64,000 bases of DNA from Pochonia chlamydosporia 170. Lineage: Eukaryota; Ascomycota; Sordariomycetes; Hypocreales; Clavicipitaceae. Below are positions 12,222 through 24,137 of the stretch, in pieces. The translations under genes and the position numbers were made by a program. Under the pieces are notes generated by a model that did not search any database, was not told the DNA's origin, and saw only the letters and a list, made by a program, of their open reading frames with translations. How positions within the stretch are numbered: position 1 is the first letter of the stretch; each line of letters opens with the position of its first letter. The stretch lies in NCBI RefSeq assembly GCF_001653235.2, contig NC_035790.1:1550001-1614000 (forward strand), written 5' to 3'.

Positions 12222-13073
12222 GATTCCTGCTCTGCCGCTGGTGATGGGGTGGGTGGTTCTTGAGTAGCCTCTGGTGGGAGGGGTGTGGTGTGGTAGTAGT
12301 GATGTATTTACAAGACAGTGTATGTGTCTAAGATTTCTGGAAGAGAGGATGTCCTTGATGGAAGAAATCACAGCTTGAACTGTTGTATGAAAAGCATGGA
12401 GTTGACGAGAGGTCAAGTGCCTTGCCACACAGCCCAGCTTACAGGCCGTTCGGTTGTGGCCTCTCTGACCCCGCTGAGCCAGCACTGGCCAAACAGCTGC
12501 AGGACTTTGCTGCCATGGGGACCTGCAAACATTGAACCATGCACCTGTGTCTGGTCAACTGGTCCCTTGTGTGTGTCTGGTGTCCGTCGTTGATGCCCAC
12601 TATTGCCCTAACGCCGAGCACCTAAGTGTCTACTGGGGCAGTTGCAGGGCATCACTACTAGCATTTGACCTGCAAACATGCACATGCATGTGGCGGGCAG
12701 CGGCACGAAAAAAAAAGTCCAGTGAAGCCCGACGTCACGCCTGCACCACAGAGTTCAACCAGACTGCATGTGGAAACTCACAACGACATGGACCCTGCCA
12801 GTCTTGTCTGGTTTAACCAAGACTCCTCACCTCGCGGGTTCCAACGACAAAGTCTCATCCCCACCAGACTGTGCTGCTCTGACAATTTTCCAACGTAGAA
12901 CCAAAGCTTCTGCTGCAGTAACCTCCAACTAAATGCGTCCACGTTGAGAGAACGTCTCCGTCATCTGATTGTTCCCGCCGAACCTATTTTTGCTGCAAAA
13001 CAGCGCCAGGCTCCAATTCGCATCTACCACACCAACAAAGCGCTTCTGGTCCTACACAGGGTGCCGGTCCAAG
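12222..13073. other. divergent promoter region
   Basis: Shared upstream region of the 87-aa gene (minus) and the SUZ-domain gene (plus). No further coding exon is supported. Confidence 0.5.
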
Positions 13074-14045
13074 ATGAAGAAGTCCAACGTCCCTGATGCC
13101 TGGGACGATGATTGGGAAACTCAAGCCGACAGAGCTGCCGCTGAAGATGACGAGAACCCCAGTCAAGGCGGGGTTTCTCTCCAGCCCGCGCCGCCGTTGA
13201 CCAAGGCCGAGCGCATCGTGCAGCATGAGGCTGCAAACCGGAAGATGTGGGAGTCTGCGTATGTCAACGGAGTGCGGTGCCATTTCATTCTAAAAATGAG
13301 GCAAAACTAAATCACCAAAGAAGTCGTGCTAACATCATCTTGTAGAGATGCAACCCCCCAAACATTCCACTATCTCGAAGCCAACAGCAGCGTTCCCCTC
13401 ACATCCACATTCAAACCCCAAGTCAAGGTTCTTAGCCGGAAGCCCATCATTGCCAAACGCGACCCCGTAACAGGCATGTCTCAGCTGTCAATGGATGACG
13501 ACGAAACCGAAAGGGATGGCAAGCAAACCCAGCCCACTGCTGAAGAGATACGGGCCAAGCAGAAGCGAGACTTGGAGGAGAAGCAGAGACGATATGACGA
13601 GGCTCGAGCCAAGATCTTTGGAGAGTCAAATCCTTCAAGTAGGGGTTCGTCACCGGGCACGGTAACGCCGCCCCGGAGCGATAGCAGACATGCCGGAAGG
13701 AACCGTGGACGAGGCGGAGGGGGAGGAGGAGGACAGCGTAACAACAGTGGCAATAATAATGAAGGCGGGAGACAACCGGACCCAAGGAGAACGAATAACC
13801 AACCTTCTTCGGGGCGGGAACTTTACGACCCGAATTTCTCACCAAAGCCGGATTCAATGGCCCAGCGTCGAGGAGGGGGAGATGGCGATGGAGCCTCCGT
13901 CTCGGGACGAGGGACACCACTGAGAGATGACCAATATCAATTTCAGGCACCGCAGCAACAACAAGCTATTCGAATGCCTAGAGGACCAGATGGTACTGGC
14001 CGGGGAGGATTTGGATTCGCACGACGAGGCGGGAAAGAAAGTTGA
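13074..14045 (+). CDS. SUZ-domain RNA-binding protein (SZRD1-like)
   Basis: Exons 13074-13258 and 13346-14045 predict 294 aa. The 87-nt intron has a GTATGT donor, a GCTAAC branch site and a TGTAG acceptor. The N terminus (DAWDDDWETQAD) and the segment around KVLSRKPIIAKRDP, followed by a Lys/Glu/Arg helix ending KIFGES, match the SUZ domain, a short RNA-binding motif. A low-complexity Gly/Arg/Asn-rich region (GRGGGGGGGQ) follows. The C terminus is RGP.GTGRGGFGFARRGG, resembling the SUZ-C motif. Proteins of this kind are thought to bind mRNA; a specific target cannot be read from sequence. The start ATG 13074 is preferred over the in-frame ATG 12969 because the extension lacks family resemblance. 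Confidence 0.85.
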
Positions 14046-14133
14046 TGACGTGAGAGGAAGTTCACTTGGCGGCAAAAATAATGAACTAAGCATTCTATTT
14101 TCGAACCGTCTCTTGTCTTTGACAAAAGGACGA

Positions 14134-15891
14134 CTACCACCCGCCACCAACCTTACCAGCCAACTGAACCACCCTTTCGGCTTCAGTCCCCTTTCCGACG
14201 TCGCTTATGACCTCGCGATACGTCGTGAATGCAAGTCTATCTATGCTAATGCCCGTTACCTCACACCAGTACGCCAGGGTATCATGTATATACGAGCGAG
14301 AGATGCCACCCACCACATCTTCGCTGCTTCGAACCGCACCATTATCGCCACGACCATTGGCCCCTGCCGGCCCGTCCACCTCTTCACCTGAAAAATATGC
14401 CTCATCGACTTCGGCCAACCACTCCTTTTGCTCTTGAGGGCCAGGCTTACCCGAAATTTGCTTCCTCTCAAGGACAACCGGATCATCAACCTTGATCTGG
14501 CCACCGCCGTTGGTGCAGCCTCCAGGACACGCCATTACCTCGACATAGCCATACTCAAGGGACGCCGACTTGCCAGTTGGTCGTCGAGCGCTGCCAAAGG
14601 GCTTGCCGCCAGGCATGCGGGAGGGTCGTGCGGGCTTCAACCTTCGCACCAAGTTTTGAATATTCCTGAATCCATAATAGCGAGCTGCTTTGAATACCGG
14701 CTCGCCATTCACGGCCACCACGAACTCAACCACATCTGCATTACGACCCCGTGTCGTTTGAATTTCAGCGCCAGGAATTTGCGCAGCCTTGCACTGCAGG
14801 ATATAATAGAGGAGTCCGCCCGAGGAACCTGCCGTACGAGGTACCCTTGGGCCGGCTCGAGGAGGAAACAGGAAATTATGTAGTCGTTGGTCGGGGAAAG
14901 GCACCGCAGACTGTCGAAGATGGTCTGCGGCGTCGTCGCCGCCTTCGCCTGAAATGTTAAAGAAATCGAGTCCTCTTGATTCAGCAAGCATTAGAATCTC
15001 CTTGCTCGTGATAACGCAGTCCACGTCCCTGACACCACGTCCCGGTAACCCTGATCCCGCCCACACCTCGTCCGTGAGCTCCTCCCTGCTAGCCTCCAAT
15101 TTCTTATCAAAGCAAGGCATGACCGCCAGATGCCAGATCCTACTCGGCGCAATGCCCAGCTTCCTACTCAGCGTAGTCTTCAAAATGGTCCCCATCAACG
15201 CCTGCGGCGACTTCACCCTCGACAAGTGCCGCAGAACATGAGGATGCGTCTTCTCCGCATAGCACACCCACCCGGGACAAGCAGACGACAACACCGGCTG
15301 CGACGGTGCATCAACACCCCCATCTCCTCTTAGAACCTCATCCGCGCCCAGCACCAGCGCCGCCTCCCTCGCAACATTCGTATCAACAACCCACGTAAAC
15401 CCATTCCCCCACGCACCACCCCCAGCCAGCTCCTTCCTCAACAACCTCTCCAGCATACGCCCCGCCTGCGCCTCAGACAAGCCCTTCCCACACGCGGCCG
15501 CCAGGTTCGCCCTCGTCTGCGGACTCACACTCGCCACAAAGAGCTTCGCCTCCTCGTTCTCCAGGCCATCCACCCGAACCCCCCCCGCGCCGTCGGGCAC
15601 GATCCTCAGCGCTGGCGCGGCGTCAAGCGTAGATAGAACCTCCGCGTGGCTCTGCAGACTGACCAGCACTGCCTCCGCGGACGTGACGCACCCGGAGCAG
15701 GCGAGACAATCCGTCAGCGATATCTGCGCGGGCTCTGCCCCGCCCGTACTTGATGATTGTTGTCCATCGAGAATGACTTCTGTCTCGGACGATTGTGGTG
15801 CTGCGGCGGGAAGCGTCTCGATGGGCTTTATGCACGCTACGCCAGGGGAAATAAAGTCGTTCAAGTCGTCGACGGAGAGGATGGCGCTCAT
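14134..15891 (-). CDS. NAR1: cytosolic Fe-S cluster assembly factor NAR1
   Basis: Intronless, 585 aa, the usual length for fungal Nar1. It has the iron-only hydrogenase-like fold used in the CIA pathway, where it links the Cfd1/Nbp35 scaffold to the late targeting complex. The N-terminal 4Fe-4S site is complete (C20, C62, C65, C68, in the segment DCLACSGC). The second cluster ligands are present: CPGW (C205), MPC (C260) and CPGGC (C455, C459). The last residue is Trp, in the context KVGGGW. A C-terminal Trp is known in CIA factors and clients as a docking signal for the targeting complex. The start at 15891 begins MSAILSVDDLNDFISPG, the conserved family start; the in-frame extension to 16035 is Ser/Lys-rich and was rejected. 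The stop lies only 88 nt from the convergent SUZ-gene stop. Confidence 0.96.
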   Translation of the reverse strand: MSAILSVDDLNDFISPGVACIKPIETLPAAAPQSSETEVILDGQQSSSTGGAEPAQISLTDCLACSGCVTSAEAVLVSLQSHAEVLSTLDAAPALRIVPDGAGGVRVDGLENEEAKLFVASVSPQTRANLAAACGKGLSEAQAGRMLERLLRKELAGGGAWGNGFTWVVDTNVAREAALVLGADEVLRGDGGVDAPSQPVLSSACPGWVCYAEKTHPHVLRHLSRVKSPQALMGTILKTTLSRKLGIAPSRIWHLAVMPCFDKKLEASREELTDEVWAGSGLPGRGVRDVDCVITSKEILMLAESRGLDFFNISGEGGDDAADHLRQSAVPFPDQRLHNFLFPPRAGPRVPRTAGSSGGLLYYILQCKAAQIPGAEIQTTRGRNADVVEFVVAVNGEPVFKAARYYGFRNIQNLVRRLKPARPSRMPGGKPFGSARRPTGKSASLEYGYVEVMACPGGCTNGGGQIKVDDPVVLERKQISGKPGPQEQKEWLAEVDEAYFSGEEVDGPAGANGRGDNGAVRSSEDVVGGISRSYIHDTLAYWCEVTGISIDRLAFTTYREVISDVGKGTEAERVVQLAGKVGGGW

Positions 15892-16584
15892 GGTTGCGGT
15901 TGCGTCATGAGCGCAGAAATGTGGGTGGCGAAAAGATCTCTTCTTGAGTGTTGTACCGTTCGTCTTTGAAGGGAGGAAATTTGGATTTGGTGACTTTGAC
16001 GAGGAAGTAGTAGATGATGAGAGAAAAAGAGTCAAAGTGGTGAAATGGTGGTTCGTTTATCAAGTGTCGGTTGTGCTGTTCAGTCGCAGCAATAAAATGT
16101 CGAGGATTAGAAATGGGTGGTGGTTAGTTTGGGACCCCACTATGTTCTGGGGACTGTGCCAGGCTCCATGCGACATCGGATCGGAGTCTGCGAGTGGCGC
16201 TTTGCTTGCATGTGTTTGGACAACGGGCCTGGATTGATAAGTGGCTCTTGTACGGCACAGAGTATGCGCCTTGTGAAATGGCCTTCTCTGTGCTGGTTTC
16301 TTTTAGATCGCTACGAGGAGATGCACTTGACATGTTTCAACAATTCCGCACCCGTGTATAGCTGAGATGACGCTTTGCTCTAGTTGGCTACTTTTGAAAT
16401 CCCATTGAAACGCTGATCTAGTACATTCCTAAAGTTACAAGTCCCCCAACTCCACAACTCCTTTCTCTAACCAATACATCTCTCCTCCTTCTCATACCAA
16501 ATGCCCATATCATTTCATTAAACTCTAGAAGAAGCGGGAAAAGAAACGCCATGCCCTTGATGACTTGGCAGCTCTCTATGCAGC
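15892..16584. other. NAR1 promoter / zinc-finger gene 3' flank
   Basis: No gene seen. It separates two genes on the same strand. Confidence 0.5.
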
Positions 16585-17753
16585 CTATGCCTCAGCAGTT
16601 TGGGCCTTCTTGGCGGGCATAGCCTCTCCATTGCCGTTGGTTTGCTCGCTTTCCTTGGACTCCACGACACCCGAAACTTGTACATCGGCTGTTCCGTCGA
16701 GGATAGCGTTGCGTCGGTCGTGCCAGTCTACTTCGCTCTTAATTACCTGCGACAGGAGCACCTCCTTCTCCAGCCACTCCTTGTAGTAGACCTCTTCCCA
16801 CTCTTTGCATTCCTTCTTGAGCGCCTCGCCAACTTCGTCTGCCCATTTCGACTCCCAGTAGCATTTTCGATATAGCTTGTCCACTGAGTAGGAGAGCTCG
16901 TCTGGCGAAAACAGCTCGTTGGGAAGAGCGGTAAAGAAGTCCGAGTTGACAGAATCTCCGTTAACACCATCACCTGTGTCGTCGTCTCCGTTGCCGCCGT
17001 GCGACTGCGGCGTTTTGATGATGATCTTGAGCTTGTTAGACTTGCCAGCAGTGCCAGACTGCATCGACTTTGGCACTGGGTCTGATGGTCGCAGGGCTTC
17101 GGTTTCGTGAACAGTTCGCATGTGCTTCGCCAAGGCATCGGACCTTGTAAAGGAACGGTCGCACTCTGCATCACATCATTAGCATGATATATCAATTAAA
17201 AGAAAATAAGTCTTTGATCGCAGCGCGTAGTCAACATACCCGGCAAGTAACAATAAAAGGGCTTTTCCCTCGTGTGGCTTCGCATATGTGCCTTGAGCGC
17301 ATATCCACTAGCATGAGGAAGGCCCTTTCTGCTGCACGTCTTCCATTCGCACGTGTATTTCTTTTGACGATTTTCAATGTGTGAGTTGTGGATGTGCTCA
17401 ACCAGCTTGTCCATGTCGCCTTGGTCGCCAGCTGGGCAACCGTCCCAGTCGCAAACAGTCACCTGGTCCTGGAAGTCATCCTCCTCTAGTCGTGCATTCA
17501 CGGGCGAGCTGGGGATATCGCCAGAGGTATCCGAGGATACATCAGACATGCCCTCGAGGGTATCGGGCACGGGGACGGCCTCATGTTCCACCTCGGGGAC
17601 CACGGCTGACGAAGTGTTGGATTGCGCGTCGACCTTTTGTCGCTTGGACGGGCGTAGAGAGCCCTCGTCCTCTTCGTGGGCATCCTCCTCGTACGCCTCG
17701 GAGCCGGAGCCCATTGATGACAGTGGCGAGTCTGGGGAGTATCGTCGTGCCAT
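16585..17753 (-). CDS. C2H2 zinc-finger protein with three fingers
   Basis: Exons 17753-17240 and 17165-16585 predict 364 aa. The 74-nt intron (17239-17166) has GTATGT donor and TGCAG acceptor and lies inside the third finger. Finger 1 is VCDWDGC...HIHNSH, finger 2 YTCEWKTC...HMRSH, finger 3 YCYLPECDRSFTRSDALAKHMRTVH-like; all are C-x4-C types as in YY1/GLI-like fingers. An acidic, Ser-rich segment with a basic KRQK patch precedes the fingers. After them a charged helical region contains LPNELFSPDELSYSVDKLY and a Trp/Glu/Lys-rich coiled stretch. This arrangement recalls the fungal Iec1-type zinc finger of the INO80 chromatin remodeller, but that link is from memory and uncertain. An in-frame upstream ATG at 17888 would add 45 residues. 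Confidence 0.8.
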
Positions 17754-19434
17754 GGCTGCGCGTCGCGAATGACCTCGCGAGAACTCGGAATAGGGTGTGG
17801 CCAGGGGTGGTAGGAGGTTTGCCGAAAATGGTGTTGCAATGACTGTACTTGAAATCGCGCGGCGGCCTTGGATGGTGTTGATGGGCAAGGGATTGAGTTG
17901 TTGAGGCCACGAGGCTGATGGATGGACGTGAACAGAGGACGGTCATTGTAACCCGAAATTTGGCTGCAAGGAGAACAAAAGGTTGTGCACAGTGTGGATA
18001 CTACCGAGCTTTGCCTTTGGGGTCTTACGGGACGTCACACATGGGACATGGGACACACAGTGTGAAATACACCGAGACTCCACCTCACCATGTCTATCTT
18101 GCAAACCTTGAAGTTAAGTCAAGTCCCCGTGCTTTGAAGTAACACAACTCGAGACCAACAGTTCGTACCACACAGCAGAGCTAGAAAACAGAAAACAGCA
18201 CCATAAATCCACAGTCTGCGCCGGTCCAACTCAAACTACCACAATCCCACTTGTAATACCGCCCCGTATGCGACGGTGGCGGTCTCCAATCGCGCAGTCA
18301 TCTCAAGGCATCGCTTACACCACCTCGTCATACGTGATTCCCTGATAGATTACTACAGCCTCGTAATGACCAAATTCAAAAACCATCATACCTGAAAGCA
18401 TAGGGCTAGAATGTTCTACGACTGAGTTGCGAAACGTTTCATCACGTCACGGAGCTAGGTTCGTCGAGCTTGTTACCTGGCCAAATGAGTATCTCTACAA
18501 CATGCACGACCGTCACATTTGACAGCATATCCACATCAACAGCTGAGTGTAGTGATTTGTCAGTCTATCAAGTATGCATGAATTGATGCGTATGAGAATC
18601 TGATGTAGAAAGACGAGTGAAATAGTTAGTTGCACAAATCACAGTCATGTCTCAGGTAGACTTTATTGCGTGATAATGGACAGAGTAACAAAGATGTCAG
18701 TTTGGGTTGCACGATTAGGTGATTAGGATCGAATGTTGCATTCTCAACACAAATTAATGTACTTATGCTAGATTTTCGTCACAATATGACACCATTTAGG
18801 CAGCAATGGAGACAAAGTAGCCCGAATCATCCATTGAGTTATGACAAGTTGATATAGCACAAGTTTTCGGCTCTTGAAGCATAATTGGGATTGCATCCGC
18901 TTCGTATTACCTTGATACTCTGTATAATCCTATATGTACCAATTTATGACCAGGCACTTTTGCTTTGCACCTCGGCGAATCTTATGTGACAAAACTTCAC
19001 AGTCCCACCAGTCTCAGCAAGGATTCAAAGGGTCGTCAAACACCAGAATCCTCTCGGCCAAATACCACTCTCACGAACCACAAAGCTCACAGTATCCCCC
19101 GATAGCCATGGAGAAGAAAAGAGTCTCAGTCAAAACAGCGGGACTAGTGCTGAAAAACACCGGCCTGCAATCGACTCAAAGAAGAGGAACAAATATATTC
19201 AGCTGCTACTATCCCCTGTCCAGGTGGTATCGTAATTCATTCATATGGTTCCTAACTGACTGCATTAGAAGCCTTAGGACAACCCAGGAAACGAAACAGT
19301 AGTACAGAATTGGCAAAGAGCACAATGCTGACACGATGTGAACTTGTTGTATAAATACTAGACGTCTTGCCTTTTGTTGAATATCTCAAGGTTGAAACCA
19401 TTGTCAACACCAAACTCACCAGACATTCAGCATC
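17754..19434. other. intergenic
   Basis: About 1.7 kb without a supported gene between divergently transcribed genes. The segment near 19340-19434, just upstream of the secreted protein, is its probable core promoter (TATAAATA at about 19351). Confidence 0.5.
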
Positions 19435-21159
19435 ATGTTTCCCCAACTTGTTCTTGTGGTCCTCGCAGGCTTCTCATTTGCCAATCCTGTCGAGAATGGT
19501 CCCCATTTGCAAGTTCGAGAAGACGCCTCGGCGAATCACTTTGATATCTGCAAGCTTCTCGGCTGTCACCGGCCAACTGCCACGACTACGGTGACTTGGA
19601 CTGTGACTGCTACATCTGTGTCTACGGCCACGGCCACCATTACTACTACGGCAAGCTGCTCGTTGTCTTCTACTTTTACTACCTCGACGACTCCAATGAG
19701 CACCACTGTTTCCACAACTTCATCCGTTCCTCCTGGGACCACGAGTTCAACTACCATAACAACTTTGACTGACACCACAACATCAACCGACACGACATCA
19801 ACTGACACTACAACGGCTGATATTACTACAACTGGCACCACAACAATGACCGATACTACGACTTCAACTATCACTACCTCAACTGACACAACTTCGACTG
19901 ACACCACAACATCAACTTACACGACAACACCAACTGACACTACAACATCGATCGATACTACGACTTCAACCGGCACTACAACGACAGACACTGCTACAAC
20001 TTCGTCTGACACTACAACATCAACCTCCACGACAACCACTGACGTTACTAAATCGACCGATACTACCACTTCAACCGACACAACAACATCTACTGATACT
20101 AAGACTTCAACTGACACCACCAGTACAACAGACACCACAAGCTCTATTCCAACAACCACCCGTACAACTCTCACTACGACTCCCACCACTACCACCCGAA
20201 GCACAACTCTTACTACATCTCCTACATCTCCCACCACAAAACGCACAACCACATCCCCCACCTCCCAGTCTCCTACCACAAAGCGTACGACTTCATCCAC
20301 CTCCAAGTCTCCCACCACATCTTCCACCACCCGCCGCACAACTACCACAACTCCCAGCACCAAACCCACAACCACAACCACACACACCACCTCCATCTCA
20401 ACCCGCGCCACCCCTCCCGCCCCCTCAGTCTCCCCCCTAGAGTGCTCCATAGACGCCTACTTTATCCAGGACCGCTCCCTCCTACAAGTCAACCTCAAGA
20501 CCGGCGCCAAAACCATCCTCTCCAGCACCGTCGGCGGCACGGGCCCCAAAGTCAACGCAGTAGGCTACAACCCCCTCGACAACTACATCTACGGCCTGCA
20601 GGACAAATCCATAGTGCGCGTCGGCCGCAACGGCACCCTCCAGGCCGTCAGCAGGGCCGACATCGCCGCCTACGTGGGCGACATTGACGCCGCCGGGCAG
20701 TTCTACTACAGCGCCGGCGGCCGCGCCTGGGGCCAAGTCGACCTCAAGCCCGGGAGCAGCACGTACGGCCAGACGATAGCGAAGGGTGTGTCCGACTCGA
20801 GTGCGCTGCCAGCGGGGGTGGCCGTCGCAGACTGGGTGTTTACTCCCGCGGCGCCGGGGTATCTCTACAGCGTGGGGATTGATAGGAACAGCGTGATTTA
20901 CGTGCTTCGGTGGCAGGTGAGCTCGCGGAAGTGGGAGGTGAACTTTAAGGGGGTGCCGAGTTTCGATATCAAGGGCAGTGGGTTTGGGGCCGTCGTGGCG
21001 ACGAGTGATGGTGTTTTGTACGCCTCGCACAATGGGAGTGGTGCGATTTTGAGGATCCCGTTGAGTGATCCGCGGGTGGCGACGAAGTCGGCTTTGGGGC
21101 CAAAGGCGAGTACGAATGATGGGTGTAGGTGTGCTTTGCGGCCCGATGTAGCTGCGTAG
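19435..21159 (+). CDS. secreted Thr-rich mucin-like protein with C-terminal propeller-like domain
   Basis: Single exon, 574 aa. A signal peptide is evident at 1-17 (hydrophobic LVLVVLAGFSFA). Residues about 45-320 are dominated by degenerate Thr/Ser/Asp repeats of the type TDTTTSTDTTTS, expected to be heavily O-mannosylated. The last 250 residues form a globular domain with repeated short strands (YNPLDNYIYGL, GDIDAAGQFYY, GYLYSVGI, DGVLYASHNGSG) resembling the fungal DUF6923 family, a propeller-like extracellular domain. No transmembrane segment or GPI signal is seen, so it should be released or held in the wall. The repeat region is AC-rich on the plus strand, while the C-terminal domain has GC-rich codons. 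Long Val-rich antisense frames here are shadows of the Thr repeat. The precise role is unknown. Confidence 0.82.
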   Translation: MFPQLVLVVLAGFSFANPVENGPHLQVREDASANHFDICKLLGCHRPTATTTVTWTVTATSVSTATATITTTASCSLSSTFTTSTTPMSTTVSTTSSVPPGTTSSTTITTLTDTTTSTDTTSTDTTTADITTTGTTTMTDTTTSTITTSTDTTSTDTTTSTYTTTPTDTTTSIDTTTSTGTTTTDTATTSSDTTTSTSTTTTDVTKSTDTTTSTDTTTSTDTKTSTDTTSTTDTTSSIPTTTRTTLTTTPTTTTRSTTLTTSPTSPTTKRTTTSPTSQSPTTKRTTSSTSKSPTTSSTTRRTTTTTPSTKPTTTTTHTTSISTRATPPAPSVSPLECSIDAYFIQDRSLLQVNLKTGAKTILSSTVGGTGPKVNAVGYNPLDNYIYGLQDKSIVRVGRNGTLQAVSRADIAAYVGDIDAAGQFYYSAGGRAWGQVDLKPGSSTYGQTIAKGVSDSSALPAGVAVADWVFTPAAPGYLYSVGIDRNSVIYVLRWQVSSRKWEVNFKGVPSFDIKGSGFGAVVATSDGVLYASHNGSGAILRIPLSDPRVATKSALGPKASTNDGCRCALRPDVAA

Positions 21160-21487
21160 AGAGAGGATGATGAGAATGTAAAGGCGGTGATTTGATGTGG
21201 GGTTTGCTTCTTCACGGAGGATGCTTGTTTTAGATGTTGATAGTTGATTCATCTATGGTCGTTTCCTTGTCCTTTTGCAACAATGTTTACTGTCCAACTG
21301 TAGACATCTTCCACGCGCGGTGGGAATCATTCCTCCACTAAACCATGAGATACGAGACAAAAAGACAAGAACATTTTGAAGGGAACCCAGAAAAGGGGCA
21401 GATATTCCCTATGAGGCGCAGTCAGGGTACTTTTAGAGCCTTGTTTAAAAACACACGAGATGAACTTTTGGGTCACTTTGGGGGTAT
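21160..21487. other. convergent 3' flanks
   Basis: Spacer between two converging genes; nothing else seen. Confidence 0.5.
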
Positions 21488-22844
<1,357 letters not shown>

Positions 22845-24137
22845 TGTGGAGGAACAGAAGCTTGCTCAAGGATTTCGTACAGAGGCAAACAATGATAGAT
22901 TAGAGAAAAAATGTCAATTGGGCCAGCCGAATTGTATAACCCGACTAAAGACCGTTTTGAATGATGGAATAGAGGAGTGATGTGTCGACACAAAACGTCA
23001 AGTCGAAGAATGGCGTGTTTAAAAAAAATAAATCTGGGCCGCCATGAGATGCTCCCAATGAAGGCCGGAGTCGGCGTGAGCTTTGAGTGCAGGATGAGTC
23101 TGAGGCTGGCACGGGCTGGTCCCTCCATGTGCTCTAAAAGACCAAGCATTGCCAGGGCTGTCGGTCCAGCAGGGCACCCCGGACTGCCTGTGGCACCACC
23201 AGTTCAATGTTCTTGTTTGCTCTGGCTTGTGTTCAGAGGCCCCTGTGAGGAAGGTGGTCAATTGCCCTTCTGCCATTGGCTCGCAGCACTTCCGCTGGTC
23301 TCTCGGCTTCCCGACCGCACTTCATGCAGATGCAATTGACAACGCATCTGTTCCGTTTGAGCATCAGAGAGAGGTATGACGAGATTTCTGACATAAGACA
23401 CGATTTACCAGCTGAGCTAATTGTTTTGACTCTCTAGCTATTATACTCCTAGCCTTGACATTCCTATCCCAAAAGATCCATGGCCAAACGACATACACGC
23501 AGCCTGCGCCATGTTTGCACCATGAGCCAGCTACAGCCCATGCAAATGTCGATTACTCGCGTCCTCTTCAAACAATAGAAAAAAGTTGATCAGTGAACCG
23601 CTAGTCGATCCATTGAACCTCCACCGATGTCCCGCTCATCCAGCAAAACTTGCGTCATTGCCCCCCTGCCGATCCACATGGCGGCCCGCCAAATCTAACA
23701 TACAAGATTGAACCAGTCGAGTCAAGTCAAGTCGCTGGCAAACTAAATCTATCAGCAAGGCCCGTCCCTGCATTTGACATTGACATCTCTTGTACATTGC
23801 GCCCTTGGATGACATGACAGATCCCGTCTGCCGAGATCCATCTCAACGACAGGTACGCTGGCAACAAAACCGGCAGACAAAATGTTAACCACCCCCATAC
23901 AAGACATTGAAGAGAAAGAGCACAAGTCCGACCAAGACTAAACACCTACCAAAGTGCTCAAGTTTCTGATCTCCCCAGGGCTGCCAGGCATCCCACATAT
24001 TACCCTTCACAGTAATGATACAAAAGTTGTCCAGCGCAAAAGAACAAGTAAGAAAAAGAAACATGTACAGTTATCATATATGGTGCTCTACAAGATTTCC
24101 ATTCTAGGTCATATACTATCGTGTCAAATAAACGAGT
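22845..24137. other. intergenic
   Basis: About 1.3 kb with no supported gene. It holds the DAHP synthase promoter on the left and the 3' flank of the Zn2Cys6 factor on the right. Confidence 0.5.

Noticed and set aside
19566..20450. Two Val-rich minus-strand frames
   Set aside because: Reverse complement of the Thr (ACN) repeats gives Val (GTN) runs; no other coding evidence.
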